A stretch of 5,295 nucleotides of DNA from Ruminococcaceae bacterium UBA6392 (GCA_002438685.1 DJQG01000145.1:5215-10509), one strand, 5' to 3'; positions 1 to 5,295 are shown, numbered from the stretch's first letter. Made by a program: numbers and translations. The notes: generated from the sequence alone by a model not told the origin.

Positions 1-44
1 AACCTGCCGAGGAAAACGAGCCGTACTATGGATACGGATATTAA
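1..44 (+). CDS. C-terminal end of an upstream gene (5' partial)
   Basis: The frame starting at base 3 is open from the window edge to a TAA at 42-44 and encodes the tail PAEENEPYYGYGY. A short acidic stretch followed by a Tyr/Gly-rich end is a plausible protein terminus. The stop lies 17 bases before the ATG of the ATPase gene, and the ribosome site of that gene begins directly after it, which is typical operon spacing. No function can be assigned from 13 residues. The other two forward frames are also open here (one runs into the ATPase frame), so the call rests on spacing and residue plausibility. I infer that this gene and the ATPase are co-transcribed, since no promoter is visible in the gap. 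Confidence 0.5.
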   Translation, partial: PAEENEPYYGYGY

Positions 45-45
45 C

Positions 46-52
46 AGAGGTG
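46..52 (+). promoter_or_regulatory. Ribosome binding site that fixes the ATPase start at 62
   Basis: AGAGGTG lies 9 bases upstream of the ATG at 62-64, an ideal Shine-Dalgarno distance. The alternative in-frame GTG at 50-52 is part of this motif and has no ribosome site of its own upstream, so the longer reading (four extra residues, MKKQ) is unlikely. Confidence 0.75.
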
Positions 53-61
53 AAAAAACAA

Positions 62-1354
62 ATGCAAAGAATAGAAGTTTTTGATGGAAACGAATTAAAA
101 AAATTGCCTCCAAACAAAAGCGTAGGCAAGCCCATGTGCTGTTTTGAAGGATATTCCGACAACGGCACAGATATTTCCGTGCCAATCAGCGAAGCTTTGC
201 TCAGTACACATTTTATGCTTCTCGGCGGGATTGGCACAGGAAAAACCAACACTTTCAATCAAATAATCCAACAGATTCGCGGCTCTTTTTCAGAAAATGA
301 CATTATGATTGTCTTCGACACCAAGGGAGACTTTTATAAAAAGTTTTATCGCCCGGGAGACATTGTAATAAGCAACGATTCAACCGCGACAGGTCCGTCT
401 GGTCCGGATTATTGGAATATTTTCAACGAAATCGAAAACGATGAGCATATGGAAGAAAACATCGTTGAGATATCCAAAACTCTGTTTTACGAAAAAATCC
501 GCAATACCAACACGCCGTTTTTTCCGAACGCCGCAAAGGATCTGTTTTCCGCTATCTTGACTCACTTCTCTGAAAGCGCAGATTTGAAAAGCAACAATGA
601 AGAGCTCAGAAAATTCTTGGATCGCTCTCCTACCGCAGAAATACGGGAAATGCTCAAGCAGCACGAAAACCTGAAAGCCATGGTAAGCTATATCTTCGAT
701 GACCGCTCCCCACAGACTCAGGGCGTTATATCGGAGCTTCAGCAGCTTTCGCGTGAACTGTTTCTCGGAAATTTCAAAAAAGCCGGCACACTTTCAATGC
801 GCGAGATAATACGCGCAAAAGGTGGAAAAGTTGTCTTTATCGAATACGATCTTGGTATCGGAAATATGCTTTCACCGATATACACTCTTCTTTTCGACCT
901 CGCAATCAAAGAGGCGCTGTGCCGAAAGAAGAGCGAAGGAAATGTATTCTTTGTTACCGACGAGTTCAGTCTTTTGCCAAATCTTCAGCACATTGATGAC
1001 GCCGTGAATTTCGGCCGCAGTCTTGGAATAAAATTCATGATCGGCATACAGAATATTGATCAGATATATGAGAATTACGGAGAATACAAAGCCCGTAGCC
1101 TGCTTTCCGGATTTTTGACATCCATATGTTTCAGAGTTAACGACCCGCAATCAAAGACATATGTCAGAGAACTTCACGGAGTCAACAGAAAAAAGGAAAT
1201 CTACATGGCATCGGTTCAGGGAAGAGGAATTGTTGAAAATGTTCGCGATGCAAACGTGGTTGAGGATTGGGACATTGCACGATTGAAAACAGGTCAGGCG
1301 ATCATCGGTCTGCCCGGCGAAGAGCCATTTTTGTTCCAATTTAAAAAGGCTTGA
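62..1354 (+). CDS. VirD4/TraG/TraD-like P-loop ATPase without membrane anchor
   Basis: This is a 430-residue protein from the ATG at 62. It carries a Walker A motif GGIGTGKT (about residues 55-62), the strand IMIVFDTKGDFY (about 81-92) that matches the D-x-KG-D/E segment of coupling proteins, and a Walker B strand VFFVTDEF (about 295-302). The segment IGIQNIDQIYENYG (about 327-340) resembles the IxQxxxQ...YG motif of the TraG/TraD C-terminal domain, followed by the typical F-R-x-NDP stretch (about 357-362). Family members are hexameric motors that pass DNA or protein substrates to a type IV secretion channel. No N-terminal transmembrane helices are visible, so it should be cytosolic. No relaxase or channel gene lies downstream, so conjugation is not shown. 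It has lower GC and prefers GAA (23 GAA to 10 GAG), unlike its neighbours. A HerA/FtsK-like DNA motor is a less likely alternative. The family call is firm, the role unknown. Confidence 0.85.
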   Translation: MQRIEVFDGNELKKLPPNKSVGKPMCCFEGYSDNGTDISVPISEALLSTHFMLLGGIGTGKTNTFNQIIQQIRGSFSENDIMIVFDTKGDFYKKFYRPGDIVISNDSTATGPSGPDYWNIFNEIENDEHMEENIVEISKTLFYEKIRNTNTPFFPNAAKDLFSAILTHFSESADLKSNNEELRKFLDRSPTAEIREMLKQHENLKAMVSYIFDDRSPQTQGVISELQQLSRELFLGNFKKAGTLSMREIIRAKGGKVVFIEYDLGIGNMLSPIYTLLFDLAIKEALCRKKSEGNVFFVTDEFSLLPNLQHIDDAVNFGRSLGIKFMIGIQNIDQIYENYGEYKARSLLSGFLTSICFRVNDPQSKTYVRELHGVNRKKEIYMASVQGRGIVENVRDANVVEDWDIARLKTGQAIIGLPGEEPFLFQFKKA

Positions 1355-1378
1355 TTTATTTTGAGGCAATAAAACTCA

Positions 1379-1412
1379 AAATGGGCATTGTAAAAGACTA
1401 CAATGCCCATTT
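1379..1412. terminator. Bidirectional intrinsic terminator between convergent genes
   Basis: The arm AAATGGGCATTGTA (1379-1392) is perfectly complementary to the arm at 1399-1412, giving a 14-base-pair stem with a 6-base loop AAAGAC. On the + strand it is followed by TTTACTTTT-type sequence, and on the - strand by TTTTGAGTTTT. It sits 25 bases after the ATPase stop and 13 bases beyond the mrp stop, so it can end transcripts from both sides. The U-tracts are interrupted, so efficiency may be moderate. Confidence 0.85.
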
Positions 1413-1424
1413 ACTTTTCACCTT

Positions 1425-2240
1425 TTACAGCTTCTCTATCGCTTCAACAGCATCTTTTACATACTTGTCGCCGACAAGCTCTGCCGCGCCCTCGTCAACG
1501 AGCTTCGCGGTCTTTTCTTCCATCGGTATCCTGCCGAGCACGGGCACACCAAGCTCCTTGGCGGTCTCGTCGATGTGACTCTCGCCGAACACCTTTATCT
1601 GCCTGCCGCAGTCCGGGCAGAGAACATAGCTCATGTTCTCGACCAGTCCGAGCACGGGGATGTTCATCAGCTTTGCCATGTTGAAAGCCTTTTTGACTAT
1701 CATCGTGACAAGATCCTGCGGTGTCGTGACGATAATTATTCCGTCAACGGGCAGGCTCTGGAAAACGGTCAGCGGCACATCGCCCGTTCCGGGAGGCATA
1801 TCAACGAACATGTAGTCGACATCGCCCCAGACGACCTCAGACCAGAACTGCTGGATAACGCCGGCTATAACAGGGCCGCGCCAGACGACCGGCGCATCCT
1901 CTTTTTCGAGCAGGAGATTGACTGACATTATTTTTATTCCCGTCTTGCTCTCCATGGGCAGAAGTCCGCGCTCGTCGCCGACGGCGTTGCCGTGGAGACC
2001 GAACGATTTCGGGATAGACGGACCGGTGACATCGGCGTCCATTATAGCGGTCGCGTGTCCGCGCGCCTGCATGGCAGAGGCGAGCAGGCTCGTCACAAGG
2101 GACTTGCCGACGCCGCCCTTTCCGCTGACTACGCCGATAACTTTTTTAACATTGCTGAACTGACCGCACGCAACGCGCATGTCTTTTTCAGAACACTTTG
2201 ATGAGCATGTTGAGCAGTCGTGGGTGCATCCTTCACTCAT
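1425..2240 (-). CDS. mrp: Mrp/NBP35 (ApbC)-family Fe-S cluster carrier ATPase
   Basis: This is a 271-residue MinD-like P-loop protein. It begins with a cysteine cluster C5-x3-C9-x2-C12-x3-C16, found in NBP35-like and many clostridial Mrp proteins and thought to bind an Fe-S cluster. The deviant Walker A SGKGGVGKS follows (39-47), with switch I-like MDADVTGPSIP (67-77), switch II VDMPPGTGD (146-154), and the CPDC pair C208/C211 that holds the bridging cluster in the dimer. Family members accept Fe-S clusters and deliver them to apo-enzymes in the cytosol. The length fits the short form, which lacks the N-terminal DUF59 domain of E. coli Mrp. The ATG is supported by AAAGGAAG 7 bases upstream. 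It follows the HGSNAT-like gene by 38 bases on the same strand and is probably co-transcribed with it. The substrate proteins cannot be inferred here. Confidence 0.95.
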   Translation of the reverse strand: MSEGCTHDCSTCSSKCSEKDMRVACGQFSNVKKVIGVVSGKGGVGKSLVTSLLASAMQARGHATAIMDADVTGPSIPKSFGLHGNAVGDERGLLPMESKTGIKIMSVNLLLEKEDAPVVWRGPVIAGVIQQFWSEVVWGDVDYMFVDMPPGTGDVPLTVFQSLPVDGIIIVTTPQDLVTMIVKKAFNMAKLMNIPVLGLVENMSYVLCPDCGRQIKVFGESHIDETAKELGVPVLGRIPMEEKTAKLVDEGAAELVGDKYVKDAVEAIEKL

Positions 2241-2247
2241 TTTAAAA

Positions 2248-2255
2248 CTTCCTTT
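2248..2255 (-). promoter_or_regulatory. Ribosome binding site of mrp
   Basis: On the - strand AAAGGAAG ends 7 bases before the ATG (complement of 2238-2240). This places the cysteine cluster at the true N-terminus. Confidence 0.75.
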
Positions 2256-2278
2256 CGGTTATATATCTATAGTATATG

Positions 2279-3049
2279 TTATTTTGCTATAATCTTTTCA
2301 ACGACCCAGAGTATGCCGTAGATAATTGGCTGATGGGCTATATATATCACAAGCGCGTGGCGCCCGAGGAAGCACAGAGCCTTTGAGCGCTGGCGATAAG
2401 TGAACGCGGGGAATCTGCCGCTCGCCGCATATACGCCGACGAATGTGCCGGTCAGGAACATAAACAGGTGCGGCAGCAGCGGGAAATAATCCGCCGAATG
2501 GAACGAGGAGTTGAAAAATCCGAGCGGCATGAAATAGTTGGTTCTGTAGAGCACGGCGGGCAGATCAAATGTCTTGAGTCCCGCTATGCCGACATAGCCC
2601 GCCGACACGCCGTAGGTGAAAATATATATTGCTATACATATTATAATGCCGACTATCGGATTTATCTTATCGAGTCCCGTGCGCAGCGCAGAGAAGATGA
2701 GCATCGACAACGAAAGCAGGTGGAGGATTCCGAAATATATCTCTGCGCCCTCGAAATGCATCATCGGCATAATAACAGCCGTCACAACAGTCAGCGCGAG
2801 CGCGACGCATAAAAGGCGCACGCCTCGTTTGGTGTTATTGTGGGACAGGCGCGAGGATATGCCCGATATGACTATAAACAGCGCCGCAAAAAACGGCTCT
2901 GCAGGAGTGAAGAAATCGAGCAGCTTCGTGCCGATCGCAATGTTGAAGAACTCGGACATGCTGTAAAACGCATGATAAAACACCATGCAGAACACGGCAA
3001 GCCCGCGAAGCTCGTCGAGCAGATATATTCTTTTCTTTCCGGCTGCCAC
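2279..3049 (-). CDS. HGSNAT-like (DUF1624) integral membrane acyltransferase-family protein
   Basis: This is a 256-residue, strongly hydrophobic protein. Near the start is the family motif LLDELRGLAVFCMVFYH (10-26), followed by FFAALFIVISGISSR (53-67), a basic loop (about 67-78), and FGILHLL (106-112). The Asp-x-x-Arg-Gly motif, His26 and His110 match the pattern of heparan-alpha-glucosaminide N-acetyltransferase catalytic-domain proteins. Roughly six or more hydrophobic helices are visible, so it lies in the cytoplasmic membrane. Bacterial members probably acylate a cell-envelope glycan or other small substrate, but none is well defined. I chose the GTG at 3049 because AGGGAGGTG lies just upstream. 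A longer frame from a TTG at 3106 would put its start codon inside the -35 box of the promoter. It leads into mrp 38 bases downstream. The family is likely, the substrate unknown; acyltransferase 3 is the main alternative. Confidence 0.85.
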   Translation of the reverse strand: MAAGKKRIYLLDELRGLAVFCMVFYHAFYSMSEFFNIAIGTKLLDFFTPAEPFFAALFIVISGISSRLSHNNTKRGVRLLCVALALTVVTAVIMPMMHFEGAEIYFGILHLLSLSMLIFSALRTGLDKINPIVGIIICIAIYIFTYGVSAGYVGIAGLKTFDLPAVLYRTNYFMPLGFFNSSFHSADYFPLLPHLFMFLTGTFVGVYAASGRFPAFTYRQRSKALCFLGRHALVIYIAHQPIIYGILWVVEKIIAK

Positions 3050-3053
3050 AGCG

Positions 3054-3062
3054 CACCTCCCT
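3054..3062 (-). promoter_or_regulatory. Strong ribosome binding site choosing the GTG start at 3049
   Basis: On the - strand AGGGAGGTG occurs with its GGAGG core (3056-3060) 6 bases before the GTG at 3047-3049. This is the best Shine-Dalgarno match in the window and argues against the upstream TTG start. Confidence 0.85.
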
Positions 3063-3078
3063 GTATTCGGTAATGTAT

Positions 3079-3106
3079 ATTCTATCACAACCGCTCTATT
3101 TTGCAA
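3079..3106 (-). promoter_or_regulatory. Sigma-A-like promoter of the HGSNAT-like/mrp unit
   Basis: On the - strand a -35 box TTGCAA (3101-3106) and a -10 box TAGAAT (3079-3084) are separated by 16 bases. The start of transcription would fall near 3072, about 23 bases before the GTG. The -35 region is preceded by AAAGGC, giving AAAGGCTTGCAA, which recurs at the tRNA promoter near 5217-5228. Confidence 0.6.
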
Positions 3107-3113
3107 GCCTTTC

Positions 3114-3143
3114 TTGACAACAGACGGGGTTTCGCCGTATAAT
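3114..3143 (+). promoter_or_regulatory. Consensus sigma-A promoter of purB
   Basis: A perfect -35 box TTGACA (3114-3119) and a perfect -10 box TATAAT (3138-3143) are separated by 18 bases. Transcription would start near 3150, leaving a leader of about 45 bases before the purB ATG. That is too short for a purine riboswitch, and no hairpin-terminator is visible in it, so riboswitch control is not supported. Its -35 box lies only 7 bases from the -35 box of the divergent promoter. Confidence 0.85.
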
Positions 3144-3195
3144 TTTATAGTATGTCAATACGACTTCAAATAAAACGGCAAAGGATGAGCTCAGC

Positions 3196-4626
3196 ATGAA
3201 AGACACCTATGAATCCCCGCTCAACTCCAGATACGCGAGCGACCGAATGAAATATATCTTCTCGCCGGACTTCAAATTCAGAACATGGCGCAGGCTCTGG
3301 ATAGCTCTCGCGGAGAGCGAAAAGGAGCTCGGACTCAACATAACGGACGAGCAGATCGCGGAGCTCAAGGCGCACAAGGACGACATAAACTATGACGTCG
3401 CCGCCGCCCGCGAAAAGGAAGTCCGCCACGATGTCATGTCCCATGTTTACGCCTACGGCGTGCAGTGCCCGACCGCGAAGCCGATAATCCATCTCGGCGC
3501 GACCTCCTGCTACGTCGGCGACAACACCGATGTTATTATCATGCGCGAGGCGATGCTGCTCATCCGCAAGGAGCTTGTCAATCTGCTCAATGTCCTCGCG
3601 AAATTTGCCGTTGAATATAAAGACATGCCCTGCCTTGCATTCACCCACTTCCAGCCCGCTCAGCCCACGACAGTCGGCAAGCGCGCGGCGCTTTGGCTCA
3701 ACGAATTCCTCATGGACTTTCAGAACCTCGAGTTCCAGCTCTCGCAGCTCAAATTACTTGGTTCAAAGGGCACGACCGGCACGCAGGCGTCGTTCATGGA
3801 GCTTTTTGACAACGACACCGACAAGGTCAAGGCTCTCGACAAGATGATAGCCGAGAAAATGGGCTTTGACAGCTGCTTCGCAGTCTCCGGTCAGACATAT
3901 TCGAGAAAGCTCGACTATCAGATGCTGACAGTCCTCTGCGGCATAGCGATGTCGGCGACAAAGTTCTCAAATGACATTCGCCTGCTCCAGCACATGAAAG
4001 AGATAGAAGAGCCGTTCGAGAAGCATCAGATCGGCTCATCGGCGATGGCATATAAGCGCAACCCGATGAGAAGCGAGCGCATAGCCTCGCTCTCGCGATA
4101 TATCATAGCGGACATACAGAACACGGCGATGACCTCCGGCGCTCAGTGGTTCGAGCGCACGCTCGACGACTCGGCAAACAAGCGTCTGAGCGTCCCTGAG
4201 GCGTTCCTCGCCGCCGACGCGGTGCTCGACCTGTGCATCAATGTTGCGGACGGACTCGTAGTATATCCGAAGATGATAGAGAAGCACCTGCTCGAAGAGC
4301 TGCCGTTCATGGCGACCGAAAACATCATGATGGAGGCGGTCAAGCGCGGCGGAGACAGGCAGGAGCTGCACGAAAAAATCCGAGTTCACTCGATGGACGC
4401 CGGCAGAGTCGTCAAGGTCGAGGGCGGCAAGAACGATCTGCTCGACAGGATAGCCGCGGACAGCGCATTCGGTGTAACGCGCGAGGAGCTTGAGGGCATA
4501 ATGAAGCCCGAAAACTTTGTCGGCCGCGCTCCGCAGCAGACCCAGGAATTCGTGGACAACGAGATTCAGCCGATACTCGACAAATACTCCGACCTGCTCG
4601 GACTCGATGTTGAAATAAAGGTGTAA
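3196..4626 (+). CDS. purB: Adenylosuccinate lyase
   Basis: This 476-residue enzyme of the fumarase/aspartase superfamily cleaves fumarate from SAICAR and from adenylosuccinate, serving two steps of purine and AMP synthesis in the cytosol as a homotetramer. Visible motifs are SRYAS (11-15, substrate phosphate region), HLGATSCYVGDNTD (99-112), TH at 150-151 with FQPAQPTTVGKR (catalytic His151), KGTTGTQASF (191-200), and the superfamily signature GSSAMAYKRNPMRSE (280-294) with the catalytic serine loop. WFERTLDDSAN (318-328) and ELPFMATENI (368-377) are also conserved. The motif set and length match the animal-type lyase more than the shorter B. subtilis or E. coli types, as I recall those sequences. 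The start has AAAGGA about 10 bases upstream. A consensus promoter precedes it, and a GtrA gene starts 2 bases after its stop. No active-site residue appears missing. Confidence 0.97.
   Translation: MKDTYESPLNSRYASDRMKYIFSPDFKFRTWRRLWIALAESEKELGLNITDEQIAELKAHKDDINYDVAAAREKEVRHDVMSHVYAYGVQCPTAKPIIHLGATSCYVGDNTDVIIMREAMLLIRKELVNLLNVLAKFAVEYKDMPCLAFTHFQPAQPTTVGKRAALWLNEFLMDFQNLEFQLSQLKLLGSKGTTGTQASFMELFDNDTDKVKALDKMIAEKMGFDSCFAVSGQTYSRKLDYQMLTVLCGIAMSATKFSNDIRLLQHMKEIEEPFEKHQIGSSAMAYKRNPMRSERIASLSRYIIADIQNTAMTSGAQWFERTLDDSANKRLSVPEAFLAADAVLDLCINVADGLVVYPKMIEKHLLEELPFMATENIMMEAVKRGGDRQELHEKIRVHSMDAGRVVKVEGGKNDLLDRIAADSAFGVTREELEGIMKPENFVGRAPQQTQEFVDNEIQPILDKYSDLLGLDVEIKV
4618..4623 (+). promoter_or_regulatory. 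Ribosome binding site of the GtrA gene inside the end of purB
   Basis: AAGGTG occupies the last coding bases of purB and ends 5 bases before the ATG at 4629. A site inside the upstream gene with a 2-base intergenic gap suggests translational coupling. Confidence 0.6.
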
Positions 4627-4628
4627 AA

Positions 4629-5138
4629 ATGGAAAAGCTAAAGGCAATATTCAAAAAGATAGTCAACAAAGAAACGATACTCTATGTCGTCTTCGGCGTG
4701 CTGACGACGCTCGTCAACTTCGTCGCGTTCAAGCTGTTCACGATGGTATTCGACAAACTCGTATCATCTCAGCTCGGCGTTCACATCTCGAACGTCCTCG
4801 CTTGGATATTCGCGGTCGCGTTCGCCTATGTCACGAACAAGCTGTTCGTCTTCGAGAGCAAGAGCTGGGAGGGCAAGGTACTCGCGAAGGAGATCCCGTC
4901 ATTCGTCGCGGCGAGACTCTTCTCCCTCGGCGTTGAGGAACTCGGACTCATTATCTTCGTAAACTTCCTGCACTTCGACAGCAGGGTTTTCCACATCCCG
5001 CTGATAAACTTCGACCTCAGCGGCGAAATGACCGCCAAGATAATCCTCGCAGTCGTCGTGGTCATCCTCAACTACTTCTTCAGCAAACTCATTATCTTCA
5101 AAAAGAAGAAAGCCCCCGAGCAGGAAAAGGCAGAATAA
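4629..5138 (+). CDS. GtrA-family small membrane protein
   Basis: This is a 169-residue protein with four clear hydrophobic segments, at about 16-40, 51-73, 91-114 and 134-157. The first helix pair carries the GtrA pattern (YVVFGVLTTLVNF at 19-31, AFAYVTNKLFVFES at 64-77), and the end has LNYFFSKLIIFK (147-158). The N-terminus and C-terminal tail are rich in Lys, fitting cytosolic ends. GtrA proteins are proposed to flip undecaprenyl-phosphate-linked sugars across the membrane for O-antigen, teichoic acid or other glycan decoration. It is somewhat longer than a typical member, mainly because of a loop (about 115-133) between helices 3 and 4. No glycosyltransferase partner lies beside it, so the sugar is unknown. 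It is probably co-transcribed with purB and ends at the terminator 18 bases downstream. Confidence 0.92.
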   Translation: MEKLKAIFKKIVNKETILYVVFGVLTTLVNFVAFKLFTMVFDKLVSSQLGVHISNVLAWIFAVAFAYVTNKLFVFESKSWEGKVLAKEIPSFVAARLFSLGVEELGLIIFVNFLHFDSRVFHIPLINFDLSGEMTAKIILAVVVVILNYFFSKLIIFKKKKAPEQEKAE

Positions 5139-5156
5139 AGCAAAAAGCAGCAGCAC

Positions 5157-5191
5157 AAATCTCTCGCCAGGCACACGGCGGGAGATTTTTT
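5157..5191 (+). terminator. Rho-independent terminator after the purB-GtrA unit
   Basis: The arm AAATCTCTCGCC (5157-5168) pairs with GGCGGGAGATTT (5177-5188) as a 12-base stem with one G-U pair and an 8-base loop, followed by a run of six T (5186-5191). This is a classic strong intrinsic terminator, 18 bases after the GtrA stop. Confidence 0.93.
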
Positions 5192-5210
5192 CGGCAAATC
5201 CGAACTTTTT
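5190..5210 (+). terminator. Possible small secondary terminator hairpin
   Basis: TTCGG (5190-5194) and CCGAA (5200-5204) form a 5-base stem with a 5-base loop, followed by CTTTTT (5205-5210). It overlaps the T-run of the main terminator and may act as a backup. The short stem makes it uncertain. Confidence 0.35.
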
Positions 5211-5222
5211 ATGTAAAAAGGC

Positions 5223-5250
5223 TTGCAATTTCTGAAAAAGTGTGTATAAT
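5223..5250 (+). promoter_or_regulatory. Promoter for the downstream tRNA
   Basis: A -35 box TTGCAA (5223-5228) and a perfect -10 box TATAAT (5245-5250) are separated by 16 bases. Transcription would start near 5257, about 23 bases before the tRNA 5' end. It lies after the purB-GtrA terminator, so the tRNA is an independent unit. Confidence 0.8.
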
Positions 5251-5279
5251 ATAATAACGCACTGAGGAACAGAATATAT

Positions 5280-5295
5280 CGCGGAGTAGAGCAGT
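5280..5295 (+). tRNA. Initiator tRNA-fMet, 5' end only (cut by window edge)
   Basis: The last 16 bases, CGCGGAGTAGAGCAGT, fit tRNA positions 1-16: acceptor arm C1-G7, conserved T8, D-stem GAGC (10-13), A14 and G15. A leading C1 and a purine at position 11 (A11, normally paired with U24) are traits of bacterial initiator tRNA. E. coli and B. subtilis tRNA-fMet begin CGCGGGGTGGAGCAGT as I recall them, differing here only at positions 6 and 9. A promoter sits just upstream. The anticodon lies outside the window, so identity rests on the 5' part alone. Confidence 0.75.

Noticed and set aside
50..61. GTG at 50 as the ATPase start (434 residues)
   Set aside because: The GTG is part of the Shine-Dalgarno AGAGGTG that serves the ATG at 62, and it has no ribosome site of its own.
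2271..2301. Possible promoter for mrp alone (TTGAAA, 19-base spacer, TATACT on the - strand)
   Set aside because: The spacer is long, the -35 lies inside the upstream gene, and AT-rich sequence produces such matches easily; co-transcription is simpler.
3050..3106. TTG at 3106 as the start of the HGSNAT-like gene, adding 19 residues
   Set aside because: The TTG lies inside the -35 box, upstream of the expected transcript start near 3072, while a strong AGGGAGGTG site serves the GTG at 3049.
3150..3195. Purine riboswitch or operator in the purB leader, including the small repeat GTAT-gtca-ATAC at 3150-3161
   Set aside because: The leader is only about 45 bases, has no terminator hairpin or aptamer-sized fold, and a 4-base repeat is expected by chance.
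4036..4647. Long antisense open frame (203 codons) opposite the end of purB, and another at 3166-3648
   Set aside because: Both mirror the codon structure of the GC-rich purB gene, have no recognisable domain and lie wholly or almost wholly opposite a certain gene.
1..5295. CRISPR array, insertion sequence, phage genes or a multi-gene defence system
   Set aside because: No spaced direct repeats, transposase, integrase or nuclease motifs are visible; all genes except the ATPase belong to well-known non-mobile families.

Overview
The window looks like chromosomal DNA of a Gram-positive anaerobe of the class Clostridia, perhaps near the Oscillospiraceae/Ruminococcaceae. This is inferred from strong AGGAGG-type ribosome sites, sigma-A-like promoters, a short Mrp with an N-terminal cysteine cluster, a long adenylosuccinate lyase and a small GtrA protein. 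No rRNA or species-level marker is present, so the placement is tentative.

Left part (1-1354, + strand): the last 13 codons of an upstream gene are followed 17 bases later by a VirD4/TraG/TraD-like ATPase that has no membrane segments. Its composition (about 40% GC in four hand-counted 60-base rows) and codon choice (GAA over GAG) differ from the rest of the window (about 57% GC in three rows of purB). It is probably the edge of an acquired or accessory segment. A perfect-stem hairpin at 1379-1412 closes it and faces the convergent mrp gene.

Middle part (1425-3049, - strand): an Mrp/NBP35-family Fe-S carrier ATPase lies 38 bases downstream of an integral membrane protein of the HGSNAT-like (DUF1624) acyltransferase family. 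The two probably form an operon driven by a promoter at 3079-3106.

Right part (3114-5191, + strand): a consensus promoter (TTGACA, 18-base spacer, TATAAT) drives purB. The stop of purB lies 2 bases before the start of a GtrA-family membrane protein. A strong intrinsic terminator at 5157-5191 ends this unit. A separate promoter then precedes the first 16 bases of what looks like an initiator tRNA (tRNA-fMet), cut by the window end.

The three transcription units serve different purposes: Fe-S assembly with membrane acyl transfer, purine synthesis with polyprenyl-sugar transport, and translation. I see no CRISPR array, insertion sequence, phage gene or recognisable new multi-gene system. The part most worth following is the soluble T4SS-coupling-like ATPase and its mostly unseen upstream partner, because that operon runs off the left edge.
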